A stretch of 64,000 bases of DNA from Microbacterium sp. TNHR37B. Lineage in GTDB: Bacteria; Actinomycetota; Actinomycetes; Actinomycetales; Microbacteriaceae. The notes below the pieces were generated by a model. That model saw only the letters and a program-made list of their open reading frames with translations. It was not told the DNA's origin and did no database searches. The DNA lies in NCBI RefSeq assembly GCF_001620065.1, contig NZ_LQGV01000001.1, forward strand, positions 682,001 through 746,000, written 5' to 3'. Positions 1-10,018 of this stretch are shown in pieces. How positions within the stretch are numbered: position 1 is the stretch's first letter; every line of letters starts with the position of its first letter. A program made the translations under genes and the position numbers.

Positions 1-26
1 GGGCTGCTGACTTCGCCGGATCCCGC

Positions 27-1310
27 TCAGCGGCGGGCGTAGGGCGCAAGCACGACGGTCGCGGCGACGAGGACGAGCGCGACCATCGCGAGCCCGCCGT
101 AGTCGATCGCGCTCAGCAGCACCCCCGCGATCACCGCGCCCACCGCAGCGCTCGAGGTCATGAGCGTATCGCTGAGCCCCTGCCGGCGCGGTCGGCGTAG
201 CGTCTCGGTGCTCTCGGTGAGGAGAGCCGCCCCGGCCACCGTCGCCGCGCTCCAGCCGAGGCCGAGGAGGAAGAGCGCCACGAGCACCGCCATCGGCTCG
301 TTCGGGGCGACGGCCGCCGTCACGAGGGAGGCCGCCAAGATCGCCTGACCGAGGAGCACCGTCGCGATCCGCCCCCATCGGTCGGCGAGCATGCCGAAGA
401 CCGGCGAGAGGCCGTACATCCCGAAGACGTGGAGCGCGATGGTCACCCCGACGATGAGCGTCACGTGCTCGGGCGCCAGGTGCGACAAGTGCACCGGCGT
501 CATCGCCATGACCGACGCCATGACCACGTGCGAGGCGGACACCGCGAACATCGCGTAGCGCGCGGCGACGGGCCGATCGACCTCCACGACATGTTCCCGA
601 CGCGCTTCGCCCGTGCGCGCCAGCTGCTGCGCCGTCAAGAGCGGGTCGGGCCGAAGCGCGACGAGGTAGAGCACGAGCGCCAGGATCTGCGCGACGATCG
701 AGAACGCGTAGGCACCGGTCAGCGGCGGCATGCCGATGGCGGCACCGAGCGCTTCCCCCGGCGTGAGCATGAGCGGACCGGCGACGCCGCCGACCGTCGT
801 GGCCCACACCACGGTGCCGAGGTCGCGCCCCCGCCGCGAGGTCGTGGCCAGGTCGGTCGCCGCGAACCTCGACTGCAGGTTCCCGGCGTTTCCCGCGCCG
901 ATCAGGATCACGCCGAGCAGCAGCAGCGGGAAGACGCGCGCCGCCGCCGCGCTGATCACCACCGCGATCCCGATGAGCGCGAACAGGTTGCCGAGCGTGA
1001 GCGCCCGCCGCCGGCCGAAGCGAGCAGCCAGCCGCGACAGCGGAATCGCGCACAGCGCCGCGCCCAGGGTCACGGACGCCGTCGCCCAGCCCGAGAGCGC
1101 TTCGTTGCCGGAGATGTCCGACGCCAGGAGCGCGCCGAGCGAGATCGTCGCCCCGAAGGCGATCCCGCCGAGCACCTGACCAACGGCGAGGACACCGACG
1201 GTGCGGCGCTGGAGACGGGCGATCGCCTCGGAGTGCTGTTCTGCCGGGGCGGGCGTGGTCACACGTCCGTCCGGCGTGTCGTCGCGATCCGCCGCGGCGG
1301 CCTCACGCAT
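27..1310 (-). CDS. MFS transporter
   Basis: This 427-residue integral membrane protein has the 12-helix pattern of the major facilitator superfamily. The loop [10 protein letters not shown] after helix 2 and the loop [10 protein letters not shown] in the second half are the two copies of the MFS signature. The N terminus (about 35 residues) is hydrophilic and cytoplasmic. It probably exports a small molecule by proton antiport. The substrate cannot be read from the sequence. Its start overlaps the end of the upstream hydrolase gene by 8 bp, so the two are probably co-transcribed. Confidence 0.85.
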   Translation of the reverse strand: MREAAAADRDDTPDGRVTTPAPAEQHSEAIARLQRRTVGVLAVGQVLGGIAFGATISLGALLASDISGNEALSGWATASVTLGAALCAIPLSRLAARFGRRRALTLGNLFALIGIAVVISAAAARVFPLLLLGVILIGAGNAGNLQSRFAATDLATTSRRGRDLGTVVWATTVGGVAGPLMLTPGEALGAAIGMPPLTGAYAFSIVAQILALVLYLVALRPDPLLTAQQLARTGEARREHVVEVDRPVAARYAMFAVSASHVVMASVMAMTPVHLSHLAPEHVTLIVGVTIALHVFGMYGLSPVFGMLADRWGRIATVLLGQAILAASLVTAAVAPNEPMAVLVALFLLGLGWSAATVAGAALLTESTETLRRPRRQGLSDTLMTSSAAVGAVIAGVLLSAIDYGGLAMVALVLVAATVVLAPYARR

Positions 1311-2070
1311 TGCGTGCGGTGTTGCGCAGCACGCCGATCCCGCCGATCTCCACCTCGACGGTGTCTCCCGCCTCGAACGGTCCGACGCCGGCGGGGGTGC
1401 CGGTGAGGATCACGTCGCCGGGAAGCAGCGTGAACGCGGCCGACGCGTACGCGATGATCTCGGCCACCGAGTGGACCATGTCGGAGAGCGGGCCGTCCTG
1501 CCGCACCTCGCCGTTGACGCGCGACACGATGCGAGCCCCGCCGGTGAGGTCGAACTCCGTCTCGATGACCGGTCCGAGCGGGCAGAAGGTGTCGAAGCCC
1601 TTCGCGCGCGCCCACTGCCCGTCGGAGCGCTGCAGGTCGCGGGCGGTCACGTCGTTGGCGACGGTGTAGCCGAAGACGCGCCCGAGGGCGTCGTCGACCG
1701 ACACGTCCTTCGTCACGCGCCCCATGACGACGGCGAGCTCGCCCTCGAAGTCCGTCCGCTCCGACTGACGGGGCCGGACGATCACGTCGCCCGGGCCGAT
1801 CACCGACGTGTTGGGCTTGAGGAAGAGGAGCGGCTCGGCCGGGGCCTCGCCTCCCATCTCGGCGGCGTGGTCGCGGTAGTTCTTGCCGACGCACACCACC
1901 TTCGAACGCGGGATCACCGGGGCCAGCAGCGTGACCTCGGAGACCGGGATCCGCTCCCCCGTCGTGTCGAACCCACTGAACAGCGGATCCCCGGCGAGCA
2001 CGACGACCTCGCCTTCGTCGATGACCCCGAAACGGATCTTCTCGTCGTGGCTGAAACGCGCGATCTGCAT
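1303..2070 (-). CDS. fumarylacetoacetate hydrolase family protein
   Basis: A 255-residue protein of the FAH superfamily. It has the family core [15 protein letters not shown] near residue 60, the metal-ligand region [11 protein letters not shown] near 115, and the C-terminal [14 protein letters not shown] signature. Members are Mg-dependent hydrolases, isomerases or decarboxylases of beta-diketo or 2-oxo acids. The exact substrate is unknown. The gene follows ilvE after 3 bp and is followed by an overlapping MFS gene. A FAH gene next to leuB/ilvE is common in actinobacteria. It is distinct from the fucose-pathway FAH gene at 10761-11630. Confidence 0.85.
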   Translation of the reverse strand: MQIARFSHDEKIRFGVIDEGEVVVLAGDPLFSGFDTTGERIPVSEVTLLAPVIPRSKVVCVGKNYRDHAAEMGGEAPAEPLLFLKPNTSVIGPGDVIVRPRQSERTDFEGELAVVMGRVTKDVSVDDALGRVFGYTVANDVTARDLQRSDGQWARAKGFDTFCPLGPVIETEFDLTGGARIVSRVNGEVRQDGPLSDMVHSVAEIIAYASAAFTLLPGDVILTGTPAGVGPFEAGDTVEVEIGGIGVLRNTARNA

Positions 2071-2073
2071 GAC

Positions 2074-3174
2074 TCAGGCGTCCAGACGCAGCAGCCAGCC
2101 GTGCGTGTCTTCGGCGCGACCGTACTGGATGTCGGTGAGGTGCTGGCGGAGCTCCAGCGCGAGCGTGCCGGTGGGCTGAGCGTCTTCGAAGCCCTTGCCC
2201 TTGAGGGTGCCGATCGGGGCGACGACGGCGGCGGTGCCGCACGCGAACACCTCGACGATGTCTCCGGAGGCCACTCCCTCGCGCCACTCCGACAGCGGCA
2301 CCCGGCGCTCCTCCACGGCGTGACCGCGGTCGCGGGCCAGCTGCAGGAGGGAGTCGCGCGTGATGCCCTCCAGGATCGAGTCGGACTGCGGGGTGACGAG
2401 GGTGCCGTCCTTGTAGACGAAGACGATGTTCATCCCGCCGAGCTCTTCGACGTCGCCGTCCTGATCCAGGAAGACCACCTGGTCGCAGCCCTGCTCGTAG
2501 GCCTCGGCCTGGGGCAGGAGGCTCGCCGCGTAGTTGCCGCCGGTCTTGGCTGCGCCCGTTCCGCCCTTGCCGGCCCGCGCGTAGTCCTCGCTGAGCCAGA
2601 TCGAGACCGGCTTCGCGCCCCCCTTGAAGTAGGCGGCGACGGGGCTGGCGATGAGGTAGTAAGCCACCTTGTTCGCCGGGCGGACGCCGAGGAAGGCCTC
2701 CTTGGCGAACATGAAGGGGCGCAGGTACAGGCTCTGGTCGGCCCCTGAGGGAACCCAGTCACCGTCGACGGCGATCAGCTCCCGCAGGGACTGGATGAAG
2801 TACTCGACGGGCAGCTCCGGGAGGGCCAGCCGGCGGGCGCTGCGCTGCAGGCGCCGCCCGTTCTGGTCGGGACGGAACGTGTGGATCGAGCCGTCGGCAT
2901 GCCGGTAAGCCTTGATGCCCTCGAAGATCTCCTGACCGTAGTGGAGCACCGCGGCCGCGGGGTCGAGCGAGATGGGGCCGTAGGGCTGCACGCGGGGACG
3001 GTGCCATCCGCCGCGCGCCGACCAGCAGATGTCGACCATGTGATCGGTGAAGGTGGTGCCGAAGACCGGATCGCGCAGCAGCTCTTCCCGGGCGGCGGGC
3101 GAGACCGCGGCCAGGTTCTTGGTGACGGCGAACTCGAGCGGAGCGAGCGCGTTCTCGGAGTCGATGAGAGTCAT
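2074..3174 (-). CDS. ilvE: branched-chain amino acid aminotransferase
   Basis: Class IV PLP-dependent aminotransferase, 366 residues, catalysing the last step of valine, leucine and isoleucine synthesis. The motif EIFEGIKAYR, the PLP-lysine segment AAKTGGNYAASL and the EELGGMNIVFVYKDG block are typical of bacterial IlvE. I chose the ATG at 3174 because an AGGA lies 7 nt before it. The ATG at 3192 adds six residues but has no ribosome binding site. The gene lies 36 bp after leuB on the same strand. Confidence 0.93.
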   Translation of the reverse strand: MTLIDSENALAPLEFAVTKNLAAVSPAAREELLRDPVFGTTFTDHMVDICWSARGGWHRPRVQPYGPISLDPAAAVLHYGQEIFEGIKAYRHADGSIHTFRPDQNGRRLQRSARRLALPELPVEYFIQSLRELIAVDGDWVPSGADQSLYLRPFMFAKEAFLGVRPANKVAYYLIASPVAAYFKGGAKPVSIWLSEDYARAGKGGTGAAKTGGNYAASLLPQAEAYEQGCDQVVFLDQDGDVEELGGMNIVFVYKDGTLVTPQSDSILEGITRDSLLQLARDRGHAVEERRVPLSEWREGVASGDIVEVFACGTAAVVAPIGTLKGKGFEDAQPTGTLALELRQHLTDIQYGRAEDTHGWLLRLDA

Positions 3175-3228
3175 GTGGATGTCCTGTTCCATGCGCGAGG
3201 TCGACGGGCGTCGGCAGGTGAGTCCAGG

Positions 3229-4293
3229 TTACGCCTGGAGCCGCGCGACGATCGCGTCGCCGATCTGGGCGGTCGTTCGAGCGTCCGACCCCCGCGTCGC
3301 GATGTCGTCCTCCACCGCGCGGGTGACGCGGAGGGCCAGGTCTGCCAGCCCGAGGTGGTCGAGCAGGAGCGAGACGGAGAGGATCGCGGCCGTGGGGTCG
3401 GCCTTCTGCTGTCCTGCGATGTCGGGCGCCGAGCCGTGCACGGGTTCGAACATCGAGGGGAAGGCGCCGTCGGGGTTGATGTTCCCCGAAGCGGCGAGAC
3501 CGATGCCTCCGGTGACTGCACCGGCCAAATCCGTGAGGATGTCGCCGAAGAGGTTGTCGGTGACGATCACATCGAAACGGCTCGGGTTCGTGACCAGGAA
3601 GATGGTTGCCGCGTCGACGTGCAGATAGTCTACGGCCACGTCGGGGTACTCAGACGCCAGCGCGTCGACGATCCGCTTCCACATCCCGCCGGCGTGCACG
3701 AGCACATTGGTCTTGTGGACGAGCGTCAACCGGCCCCGTCGGCGCTGCGCCTGCGCGAAGGCGAACCGGACGACGCGCTCGATCCCGAACGCCGTGTTGA
3801 CGCTCGTCTCGTTCGCCACCTCGTGCGGCGTGCCGACCCGGATCGCGCCGCCGTTGCCGACGTACGGTCCTTCCGTGCCTTCGCGCACGACGACGAAGTC
3901 CACCTCACCCGGGTCACGCAGCGGTCCGGGGACTCCGGGGTACAGCGTGGACGGCCGCAGGTTGACGTAGTGGTCGAGCTCGAACCGCAGCTTCAGGAGC
4001 AACCCGCGCTCGATGTTGGCGTGGGCGAGGCGGGGATCGCCGGGAACCCCGCCGACGGCTCCGAGGAGGATCGCGTCGTGACCCTTGATCGCCTGCAGGT
4101 CGTCCTCGGTGAGGGTGTCACCGGTCTCCAGATAGCGTCCCGCCCCGAGCGAGAACCGCGTGCTGGCGATGTCGACGCCGGTGCCGGAGGTGACTGCCGC
4201 CAACACCTTCTCCGCCTCGGTGACGACCTCGGGGCCGATCCCGTCGCCGGGAATGACGGCCAGTCGGATGGTGCGTGCGGCAGCGCTCGACAT
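3229..4293 (-). CDS. leuB: 3-isopropylmalate dehydrogenase
   Basis: A 354-residue NAD-dependent beta-decarboxylating dehydrogenase of leucine synthesis. It begins with [10 protein letters not shown] and contains the [13 protein letters not shown] substrate loop, [13 protein letters not shown] (metal-binding aspartates) and the [13 protein letters not shown] nucleotide-binding motif. Homoisocitrate or tartrate dehydrogenases share the fold, but the adjacent ilvE supports LeuB. A GAGGAG-type site precedes the ATG. Confidence 0.94.
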   Translation of the reverse strand: MSSAAARTIRLAVIPGDGIGPEVVTEAEKVLAAVTSGTGVDIASTRFSLGAGRYLETGDTLTEDDLQAIKGHDAILLGAVGGVPGDPRLAHANIERGLLLKLRFELDHYVNLRPSTLYPGVPGPLRDPGEVDFVVVREGTEGPYVGNGGAIRVGTPHEVANETSVNTAFGIERVVRFAFAQAQRRRGRLTLVHKTNVLVHAGGMWKRIVDALASEYPDVAVDYLHVDAATIFLVTNPSRFDVIVTDNLFGDILTDLAGAVTGGIGLAASGNINPDGAFPSMFEPVHGSAPDIAGQQKADPTAAILSVSLLLDHLGLADLALRVTRAVEDDIATRGSDARTTAQIGDAIVARLQA

Positions 4294-4353
4294 TGCTCTC
4301 CTCGTGAGGGGTGAAGGGGCCCCGCGGACACCCCAGGAGCGACGCCGCCGGCG

Positions 4354-5901
4354 TCAGTGCTCCGCGCGGGTGCTGCGGGTGCCTCCCAGCGTAGTGGCCG
4401 CGATGACGGCGGCGATCGCGACGAGCACGGCGCCGATGACGGCGGTGGTCCCGACGCCCGCGTCGAAGGCATGGGCCGCCGCGGTGCGCAGCTCGGCGGC
4501 GACCTCGGCCGGCAGCTGGCTCGAGACCGCAACAGCGCCCGCGAGGGTCTCCCGGGCTGCGTCCGCGGCGTGCGCCGGGAGCCCGTCGGGCAGCACGAGG
4601 CCGCTGCGATACGCCGCAGCGAGGATGCCACCGAGCACGGCGGTGCCGAGCACGGCGCCCACCTCGTACGCGGTCTCCGAGACGGCGCTGGCGGCCCCCG
4701 CCTTCGCGGGTGGCGCACTGGCGAGAACGAGGTCGTTCGACACGGTCTCGGCCGCACCGATCCCGACGCCCAGCAGGATGAAGGCCCCGACGAGCATCGC
4801 CAGCGCTCCTCCGCCCACCGCCGCGGGCACCAGGAGGTACGCCGTCACGGAGAACAGCAGCGCGACGGGCACCACGATGCGCGGGGCGACGCGCCGTGAG
4901 ATCGGCACGACGAGCAGCCCCGCCACGATCATCGCCACCATGCCGGGAACGAGCGCGAGGCCCGCCTGCATCGGCGGCAGGCCGACGATCAGCTGCAGGT
5001 GCTGCGCGACGAAGTAGAGGAATCCGACGAGCGCGATGACGCTCAGGAGGTTCACCAGGAGCGCGCCGCTGAAGGTCCCCTGGCGGAAGAGGCGCATGTC
5101 GAGCATCGGCGCCGCCGAGCTCAGCTGGCGCCGGACGAAGACGACGCCGAACGCGAGCCCGACTACCACCAGCACGACGGGGAGCACCCCGAGGCCGTGC
5201 ACGGCGAACTCCTTGATCGCGTAGACGATCGGCACCATCGTCAGCATCGACAGCAGGATGCTGACCGGATCGATGCGGCCCGGCTTCGGGTCCCGGCTCT
5301 CCGGCACGAGGATCGGGGCGAACACCAGGAGCGGCAGGAGCACGGGAACCGAGAGGAGGAACACCGAGCCCCACGCGAAGTGCTCCAGCAGGAGGCCGCC
5401 GACGATCGGACCGAGCGCGGCCCCCGCCGAGAACATCGAGGCCCAGACCGCGATCGCCAGCCGCCGTTGGTCGCGGTCGGTGAAGATGCTGCGCAGGAGC
5501 GAGAGGGTCGACGGCATGAGCATCGCCCCGAACACACCCATCCCCGCCCGCGCGGCGATGAGCCAGCCCGCCGTCGGCGCGAACGCGGCGAGCACGGAGA
5601 CGGCCGCGAACCCCACCCCGCCGATGAGGAGGAGTCGCCGGCGACCGTACCGGTCACCGAGCGTTCCCATGGTCACGAGCAACCCCGCGAGCACGAGCGG
5701 ATACGCGTCGATGATCCAGAGTTGCTCGGCGCTGCTGGGCTGCAGCTGGAGAGCGATGTCGGGCAGCGCGAAGCTCAGCACGGTGTTGTCGACCGAGACG
5801 AGCAGCACCGGGAGCATGAGGGCGACCAGGGCCGCCCAGCCGCGCCAGCCGACGCGCTTTCCTTGCGCGTCGGCGATGGCGATTTCTTCTGTAAGAGTCA
5901 T
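4354..5901 (-). CDS. DHA2 family MFS efflux transporter
   Basis: A 515-residue protein with about 14 predicted membrane helices, the layout of the EmrB/QacA drug:proton antiporters. It has the loop MGTLGDRYGRRRLL after helix 2 and the motif-C region AALGPIVGGLLLEH in helix 5. It lies divergently from a TetR regulator, with a 22-bp inverted repeat directly in front of its ATG. It is therefore probably a repressor-controlled multidrug or antiseptic exporter. It sits between leuB and serA and looks like an insertion into the amino-acid block. Confidence 0.88.
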   Translation of the reverse strand: MTLTEEIAIADAQGKRVGWRGWAALVALMLPVLLVSVDNTVLSFALPDIALQLQPSSAEQLWIIDAYPLVLAGLLVTMGTLGDRYGRRRLLLIGGVGFAAVSVLAAFAPTAGWLIAARAGMGVFGAMLMPSTLSLLRSIFTDRDQRRLAIAVWASMFSAGAALGPIVGGLLLEHFAWGSVFLLSVPVLLPLLVFAPILVPESRDPKPGRIDPVSILLSMLTMVPIVYAIKEFAVHGLGVLPVVLVVVGLAFGVVFVRRQLSSAAPMLDMRLFRQGTFSGALLVNLLSVIALVGFLYFVAQHLQLIVGLPPMQAGLALVPGMVAMIVAGLLVVPISRRVAPRIVVPVALLFSVTAYLLVPAAVGGGALAMLVGAFILLGVGIGAAETVSNDLVLASAPPAKAGAASAVSETAYEVGAVLGTAVLGGILAAAYRSGLVLPDGLPAHAADAARETLAGAVAVSSQLPAEVAAELRTAAAHAFDAGVGTTAVIGAVLVAIAAVIAATTLGGTRSTRAEH

Positions 5902-5906
5902 AGTTC

Positions 5907-5928
5907 CTATACCGTCCAGCCGGTATAG
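5907..5928. promoter_or_regulatory. probable TetR operator
   Basis: Inverted repeat CTATACCG-6 nt-CGGTATAG in the 81-bp gap between the divergent efflux pump and TetR genes. It begins 6 bp upstream of the pump ATG and overlaps a TACTAT -10-like hexamer on the pump strand. Position and symmetry fit a TetR dimer site that represses the pump and probably the regulator. Confidence 0.75.
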
Positions 5929-5982
5929 TATCAGAAGCAGAACGTCGGACGCTTCCCTTCGGGGTGGCTACGATCGGAAGAC

Positions 5983-6528
5983 ATGAGCAGACCTCCCCTC
6001 GCCCGCGAACGCGTCCTCGACGCGTACGAAGCCCTGCTCATCGCCGAGGGTGAACGGGGCGCGACGATGGACGCGATCGCCCGCCACGCCGGGGTCTCCA
6101 AGGGCGGTCTGCTCTACCACTTCGCGTCGAAGGAAGCCCTGGAAGCAGCCCTCCTCGCCCGCACCGAGGCCCTCGCCGAAGAGGACGTCGCGCTGATCCG
6201 GACCGATGCCGCCGGCCCGGTGGCCGCGTTCATGCGCTCCTCCGTGCTGAACGACTCGCCGGTCGATCGTGCGCTCATCGCCGCCACCAAGCTCGCCCAG
6301 AGCGGGAACGCCGACGCCGCCCTGGCCCTCCGCCGCGTGCGACAGCAGTGGGAGGACGTCCTGCGCCCGCACACCCGAGACGAGACCGCCCTCCAGCTCG
6401 TGATGCTCGTGAGCGACGGCCTCTACTTCAACAACGCGATCGACGACGCCGTCGTCCAGGGACCGGTCCCCCAGGGGGCGGAGATGGACGCCCTGATCGC
6501 GCTCGTCGAGTCGGCGACCCGCGGCTGA
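5983..6528 (+). CDS. TetR/AcrR family transcriptional regulator
   Basis: A 181-residue repressor with an N-terminal TetR helix-turn-helix (ARERVLDAYEALLIAEGERG through ATMDAIARHAGVSKGGLLYHF, residues about 4-47). The C-terminal ligand domain is variable. The gene is divergent from the DHA2 efflux gene and probably controls it through the repeat at 5907-5928. The inducer is unknown. Confidence 0.9.
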   Translation: MSRPPLARERVLDAYEALLIAEGERGATMDAIARHAGVSKGGLLYHFASKEALEAALLARTEALAEEDVALIRTDAAGPVAAFMRSSVLNDSPVDRALIAATKLAQSGNADAALALRRVRQQWEDVLRPHTRDETALQLVMLVSDGLYFNNAIDDAVVQGPVPQGAEMDALIALVESATRG

Positions 6529-6565
6529 CCCGCCGCTGAGCCGGAAGCCCTCCCGGCCGCGAGGT

Positions 6566-8170
6566 TCAGGACTCGGTGATCTCGATCTGGCGGAAGAGGT
6601 CGGCCTGGATCGCCGAGCGGACCTCGTCGAGCAGTTCGTCCGCGACGGGCGAGTCGACCGTCAGCACCGACAGCGCCTGCCCGCCCGCCTGGCGACGAGC
6701 GATCTGCATGCCGGCGATGTTGATCCCCGCTTCGCCGAACTTCTGGCCGTAGACGGCCACGATTCCCGGACGATCCGTGTAGAGCATCACGATGTGGTGC
6801 TTCTCGATGGGAAGCTCCAGCGGGTGGTCGTTGATGCCCACGAGCTTCTCGGTCTGCTTCGTGCCGGTGAGGGTGCCCGAGACCGACAGCTGCGATCCGT
6901 CGGAGAGCGCGCCCCGCAGCGTGATGACGTTGCGGTACTCCTCGGACTGGTCGTCGACGAGAAGCCGCGACTCGATCCCGCGCTGCTCGGCGAGGAGCGG
7001 CGCGTTGACGTACGAGACGGTCTCGCTCACGATGTTCGTGAACACGCCCTTGAGGGCCGCCAGCTTGAGGACCTTGACGTCGTACTGGTTGAGGTCGCCG
7101 TGGACCTCCACGTCGAGGCTCGTCAACGGGGAGTGCGCGAGCGCCGAGAAGATCTGTCCGAGCTTCTCCACGAGCGGGATGCCGGGCCGGACGTAGGGGT
7201 CGATGACGCCGCCCGCGACGTTCACCGCGTCGGGGACGAGCTCGCCGCCGAGGGCGAGGCGCACCGACTTGGCGACCGAGACGCCGGCCTTCTCCTGTGC
7301 CTCGTCGGTCGACGCGCCCAGGTGCGGCGTGACGAGGACGTTCGGGAGGTCGAGGAGCGCATGAGCGGTCCCGCCCGCCGCGGGCGGCTCGCTCGTGAAG
7401 ACGTCGAGTCCCGCGCCGGCGATCTCCCCGTCGATGAGGGCCACCCGGAGGGCCTCCTCGTCGATGAGCCCGCCGCGGGCGACGTTGACGATGTAGGCGG
7501 TCGGCTTCATGAGGGTGAACTGCGCCGTGGAGATCATCCCCGTGGTCTCCGGCGTCTTCGGCATGTGGATCGTCACGAAGTCGCTCTGCTGCAGGAGCTC
7601 ATCGAGCGACACCAGCTGTACGCCGAGCTGCTGCGCCCGCGCGCTCGTGACATAGGGGTCGTAGGCGACGACGTTCATCCCGAAGGCCTGCAGTCGGGCG
7701 GCGATGAGGGCACCGATGCGGCCGAGGCCGATGATCCCGAGCGTCTTCTCGAACAGCTCGACGCCGGTGTAGGCGCTCCGCTTCCACTGTCCCGCGGCCA
7801 ACGAGGCGTGCGCGGCGGGGATGCGACGTGCGAGACCCAGGATGTGGGCCACCGTCAGCTCGGCGGCGGAGACGATGTTCGAGGTCGGCGCGTTGACGAC
7901 CATGACACCCGCGGTCGTCGCCGCCTTGATGTCGACGTTGTCGAGGCCGACCCCGGCGCGCGCGATGACCTTCAGCCGCGGGGCTGCGGCGATCGCCTCG
8001 GCATCCATCTTCGTCGCCGACCGGATGAGCACGGCATCGGCGTCCGAGAGGGCCGGAAGCAGGACGGAGCGGTCGGCGCCGTCGACGTGGCGAATCTCGA
8101 AGTCGGGCCCGAGGGCGTCGATCGTGGCGGGAGAGAGTTCTTCGGCGATGAGCACGACGGGCTTGGACAC
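6566..8170 (-). CDS. serA: D-3-phosphoglycerate dehydrogenase
   Basis: First enzyme of phosphorylated serine synthesis: 3-phosphoglycerate to 3-phosphohydroxypyruvate with NAD. At about 534 residues it is the long (type 1) form found in actinobacteria: catalytic and NAD domains (GLGRIGALIAARLQAFGMNV near 150), an intervening ASB domain, and a C-terminal ACT domain (HHIVMLYTDRPGIVAVYG onward). I prefer the GTG at 8170 because GAAGG lies 9 nt before it. The TTG at 8179 has no spacing. In related actinobacteria serA normally lies close to ilvC, whereas here a fucose island separates them. Confidence 0.93.
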   Translation of the reverse strand: MSKPVVLIAEELSPATIDALGPDFEIRHVDGADRSVLLPALSDADAVLIRSATKMDAEAIAAAPRLKVIARAGVGLDNVDIKAATTAGVMVVNAPTSNIVSAAELTVAHILGLARRIPAAHASLAAGQWKRSAYTGVELFEKTLGIIGLGRIGALIAARLQAFGMNVVAYDPYVTSARAQQLGVQLVSLDELLQQSDFVTIHMPKTPETTGMISTAQFTLMKPTAYIVNVARGGLIDEEALRVALIDGEIAGAGLDVFTSEPPAAGGTAHALLDLPNVLVTPHLGASTDEAQEKAGVSVAKSVRLALGGELVPDAVNVAGGVIDPYVRPGIPLVEKLGQIFSALAHSPLTSLDVEVHGDLNQYDVKVLKLAALKGVFTNIVSETVSYVNAPLLAEQRGIESRLLVDDQSEEYRNVITLRGALSDGSQLSVSGTLTGTKQTEKLVGINDHPLELPIEKHHIVMLYTDRPGIVAVYGQKFGEAGINIAGMQIARRQAGGQALSVLTVDSPVADELLDEVRSAIQADLFRQIEITES

Positions 8171-8330
8171 GCTGGGCAACCTTCAGGGGCGTCGCGAGAG
8201 CGAGGAGCGGTGATGGAATGCCGCGCCGCACACCGTCGGGGCGTGGCAGGGCCAGCCTACCGGGCCGCGGCGCGCGCCGATGACCGTGTGACGCCGTGGC
8301 AAAGCGGGGGCACCCGCCGGGGCTGAGCGC

Positions 8331-9020
8331 TCAGGTGTCGGCGGCGGCGCGTCGCAGCCACTGTTCCACCCCGGCCACGTGCGCGGTCGCGAGCGAGGTC
8401 GCCAGCTCCACGTCTCCCGCGGCGATGGCGTCCACGATCGCCCGATGCTCGTGGAGAGTGCGCTCCACCGCGCCGTCCTGCGTCAGCCCGCGCCACACCC
8501 GCGCCCGCACGGTATGACTCGTGAGGCTCTCGACGAGGCTTGCGAGGTAGCGGTTGCCGCCGAGCGCGACGATCGCCCCGTGGAAGCGCACATCGTGTTC
8601 GACGAGAGTCTCGATGTCGGTGTCGCGCGCGACCGCCTGCAACTCCGCCTCGAGCGCGGCGACATCCTCGGGCTCTGCCCGCTGGGCGGCGGCACCCGTC
8701 GCCTGGGCCTCGAGGATCCGGCGCACCTGAAAGATCTCCAGCAGCGATGCATCGTCATGCATGTCGACGACGAACGAGATCGCCTCCAGCAGTAGTCGCG
8801 GTTCGAGGCTCGTGACGTAGGTGCCATCGCCGCGCCGCACGTCCAGCACGCGGATGACCTCGAGTGCCTTGACCGCCTCGCGCATCGAGTTGCGCGACAG
8901 CCCCAACCGCTCGGACAGCTCCTTCTCGGGGGGCAGCCGGTCTCCCGGAGCGAGCTCGCCCGACACGATCATCGCCTTGATCTTCTCGATCGCCTCATCG
9001 GTCACCGCCATGGCGTTCAT
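8331..9020 (-). CDS. GntR family (FadR subfamily) transcriptional regulator
   Basis: A 229-residue regulator with an N-terminal winged helix (DEAIEKIKAMIVSGELAPGD, then LPPEKELSERLGLSRNSMRE, residues about 6-75). The C-terminal all-helical FCD domain contains the metal-ligand pattern D..RFH near 140 and H.AIV/H.AGV near 190-215. FCD regulators commonly bind sugar acids or hydroxy-acids. It lies at the edge of the fucose island, divergent from the fuconolactonase gene. It is therefore the best candidate for the fuconate-pathway regulator that binds the ACATCGGATGT palindromes. ATG at 9020 or 9011 are both possible. Confidence 0.88.
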   Translation of the reverse strand: MNAMAVTDEAIEKIKAMIVSGELAPGDRLPPEKELSERLGLSRNSMREAVKALEVIRVLDVRRGDGTYVTSLEPRLLLEAISFVVDMHDDASLLEIFQVRRILEAQATGAAAQRAEPEDVAALEAELQAVARDTDIETLVEHDVRFHGAIVALGGNRYLASLVESLTSHTVRARVWRGLTQDGAVERTLHEHRAIVDAIAAGDVELATSLATAHVAGVEQWLRRAAADT

Positions 9021-9083
9021 CGTAGGGACAGGCCAGACATCCCACCTCCCGGCTCGCCGAGGCTCATCGGGAAGAATGGACGG

Positions 9084-9971
9084 GTGCGTATTCTCGACAG
9101 CCACCTGCATCTCTGGGATCCGGCGGCGCTCCCCTACACGTGGCTGGAGGGAAGACTCCTCCGACGTTTCGGACCCGAAGACTACCGACGCGCCCTCGAC
9201 GAAACGGCGGCGACGGACGGCGTCGCGAGGCCCGTCGCCCGCTCCGCCGTGTTCGTGCAGGCGGAGAGCGCCCCGCACCGCAGCCTCGACGAGGTGGACT
9301 TCGCCACGGCAGCCGCTGTCGAGGCGGGCATCGTCGGAATCGTCGCGCGCGCCGCCATCGAGCGCGGCGACGCGGTGGGAGACGAACTCGACGCGCTCGC
9401 CAGCCGCCCCCTCGTCGTGGGAGTGCGACGGCTCATCCAGGACGAGCCCCCGGGATTCGCGCACTCCGATGCGTTCGTCGCGGGAGCGCGTCACGTCGCC
9501 CGCCGCGGGCTGACCTTCGACGCGTGCGTCCGGTGGCACCAGCTCGACGAGGTGAGCGAGCTCGCCGTCCGGGTTCCCGACCTGCCGATCGTCGTCGATC
9601 ACCTGGGCAAGCCGCCGCTCGGCTCCGCCCCGCAGGACGTCGAGGCGCGCCTCGCGTGGGAGCGTGCGCTCCGACGGGTCGCCGCCCACCCGCAGGTGCG
9701 GTGCAAGCTCTCCGGCCTCCCCGCGGAGTCCGGCGCCGACACCGCCCCGGGCGCGTGGGAGCACGCCCTCGATGTGGCGCTGGACGCCTTCGGCCCCGAC
9801 AGGCTCCTCTTCGGCGGGGACTGGCCCGTCTCGTGGCCCCACGCCGCGTGGGAGCGCGCTGTGCGGACGTGGGCGGAGGGCCGGGTTCCGGACGCTCTTC
9901 CGGCGATCCTGGCGGCGAACGCGGAGCGCTTCTACGACGTGTCGATCAGCGACTCCCCCGCCGGGTCCTGA
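9084..9971 (+). CDS. amidohydrolase family protein, probable L-fucono-1,5-lactonase
   Basis: A 295-residue amidohydrolase-2 (COG3618-type) protein. It has the N-terminal metal motif DSHLHLWDP (HxH), a mid-chain VVDHLGKPP histidine segment and the C-terminal LLFGGDWPVSWP aspartate. COG3618 lactonases hydrolyse L-fucono- and L-rhamnonolactones. The surrounding pathway genes make L-fuconolactone the likely substrate, which would yield L-fuconate for the dehydratase at 11792. The start is GTG. Confidence 0.82.
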   Translation: MRILDSHLHLWDPAALPYTWLEGRLLRRFGPEDYRRALDETAATDGVARPVARSAVFVQAESAPHRSLDEVDFATAAAVEAGIVGIVARAAIERGDAVGDELDALASRPLVVGVRRLIQDEPPGFAHSDAFVAGARHVARRGLTFDACVRWHQLDEVSELAVRVPDLPIVVDHLGKPPLGSAPQDVEARLAWERALRRVAAHPQVRCKLSGLPAESGADTAPGAWEHALDVALDAFGPDRLLFGGDWPVSWPHAAWERAVRTWAEGRVPDALPAILAANAERFYDVSISDSPAGS

Positions 9972-10018
9972 GGGCGGAACCCGTCACAGCGCGCCGCTGA
10001 CCTCGGAGGCGGGGAAGG

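Noticed and set aside
2881..4314. Long plus-strand frames opposite ilvE and leuB, and similar long frames opposite many genes
   Set aside because: They are Arg/Pro/Asp/His-rich shadow frames typical of high-GC DNA, with no domains or ribosome binding sites.
9021..9083. Fourth fucose-island operator between the GntR and lactonase genes
   Set aside because: Only the half GACATC is present and the second arm is missing, so it does not match the 11-bp palindrome.
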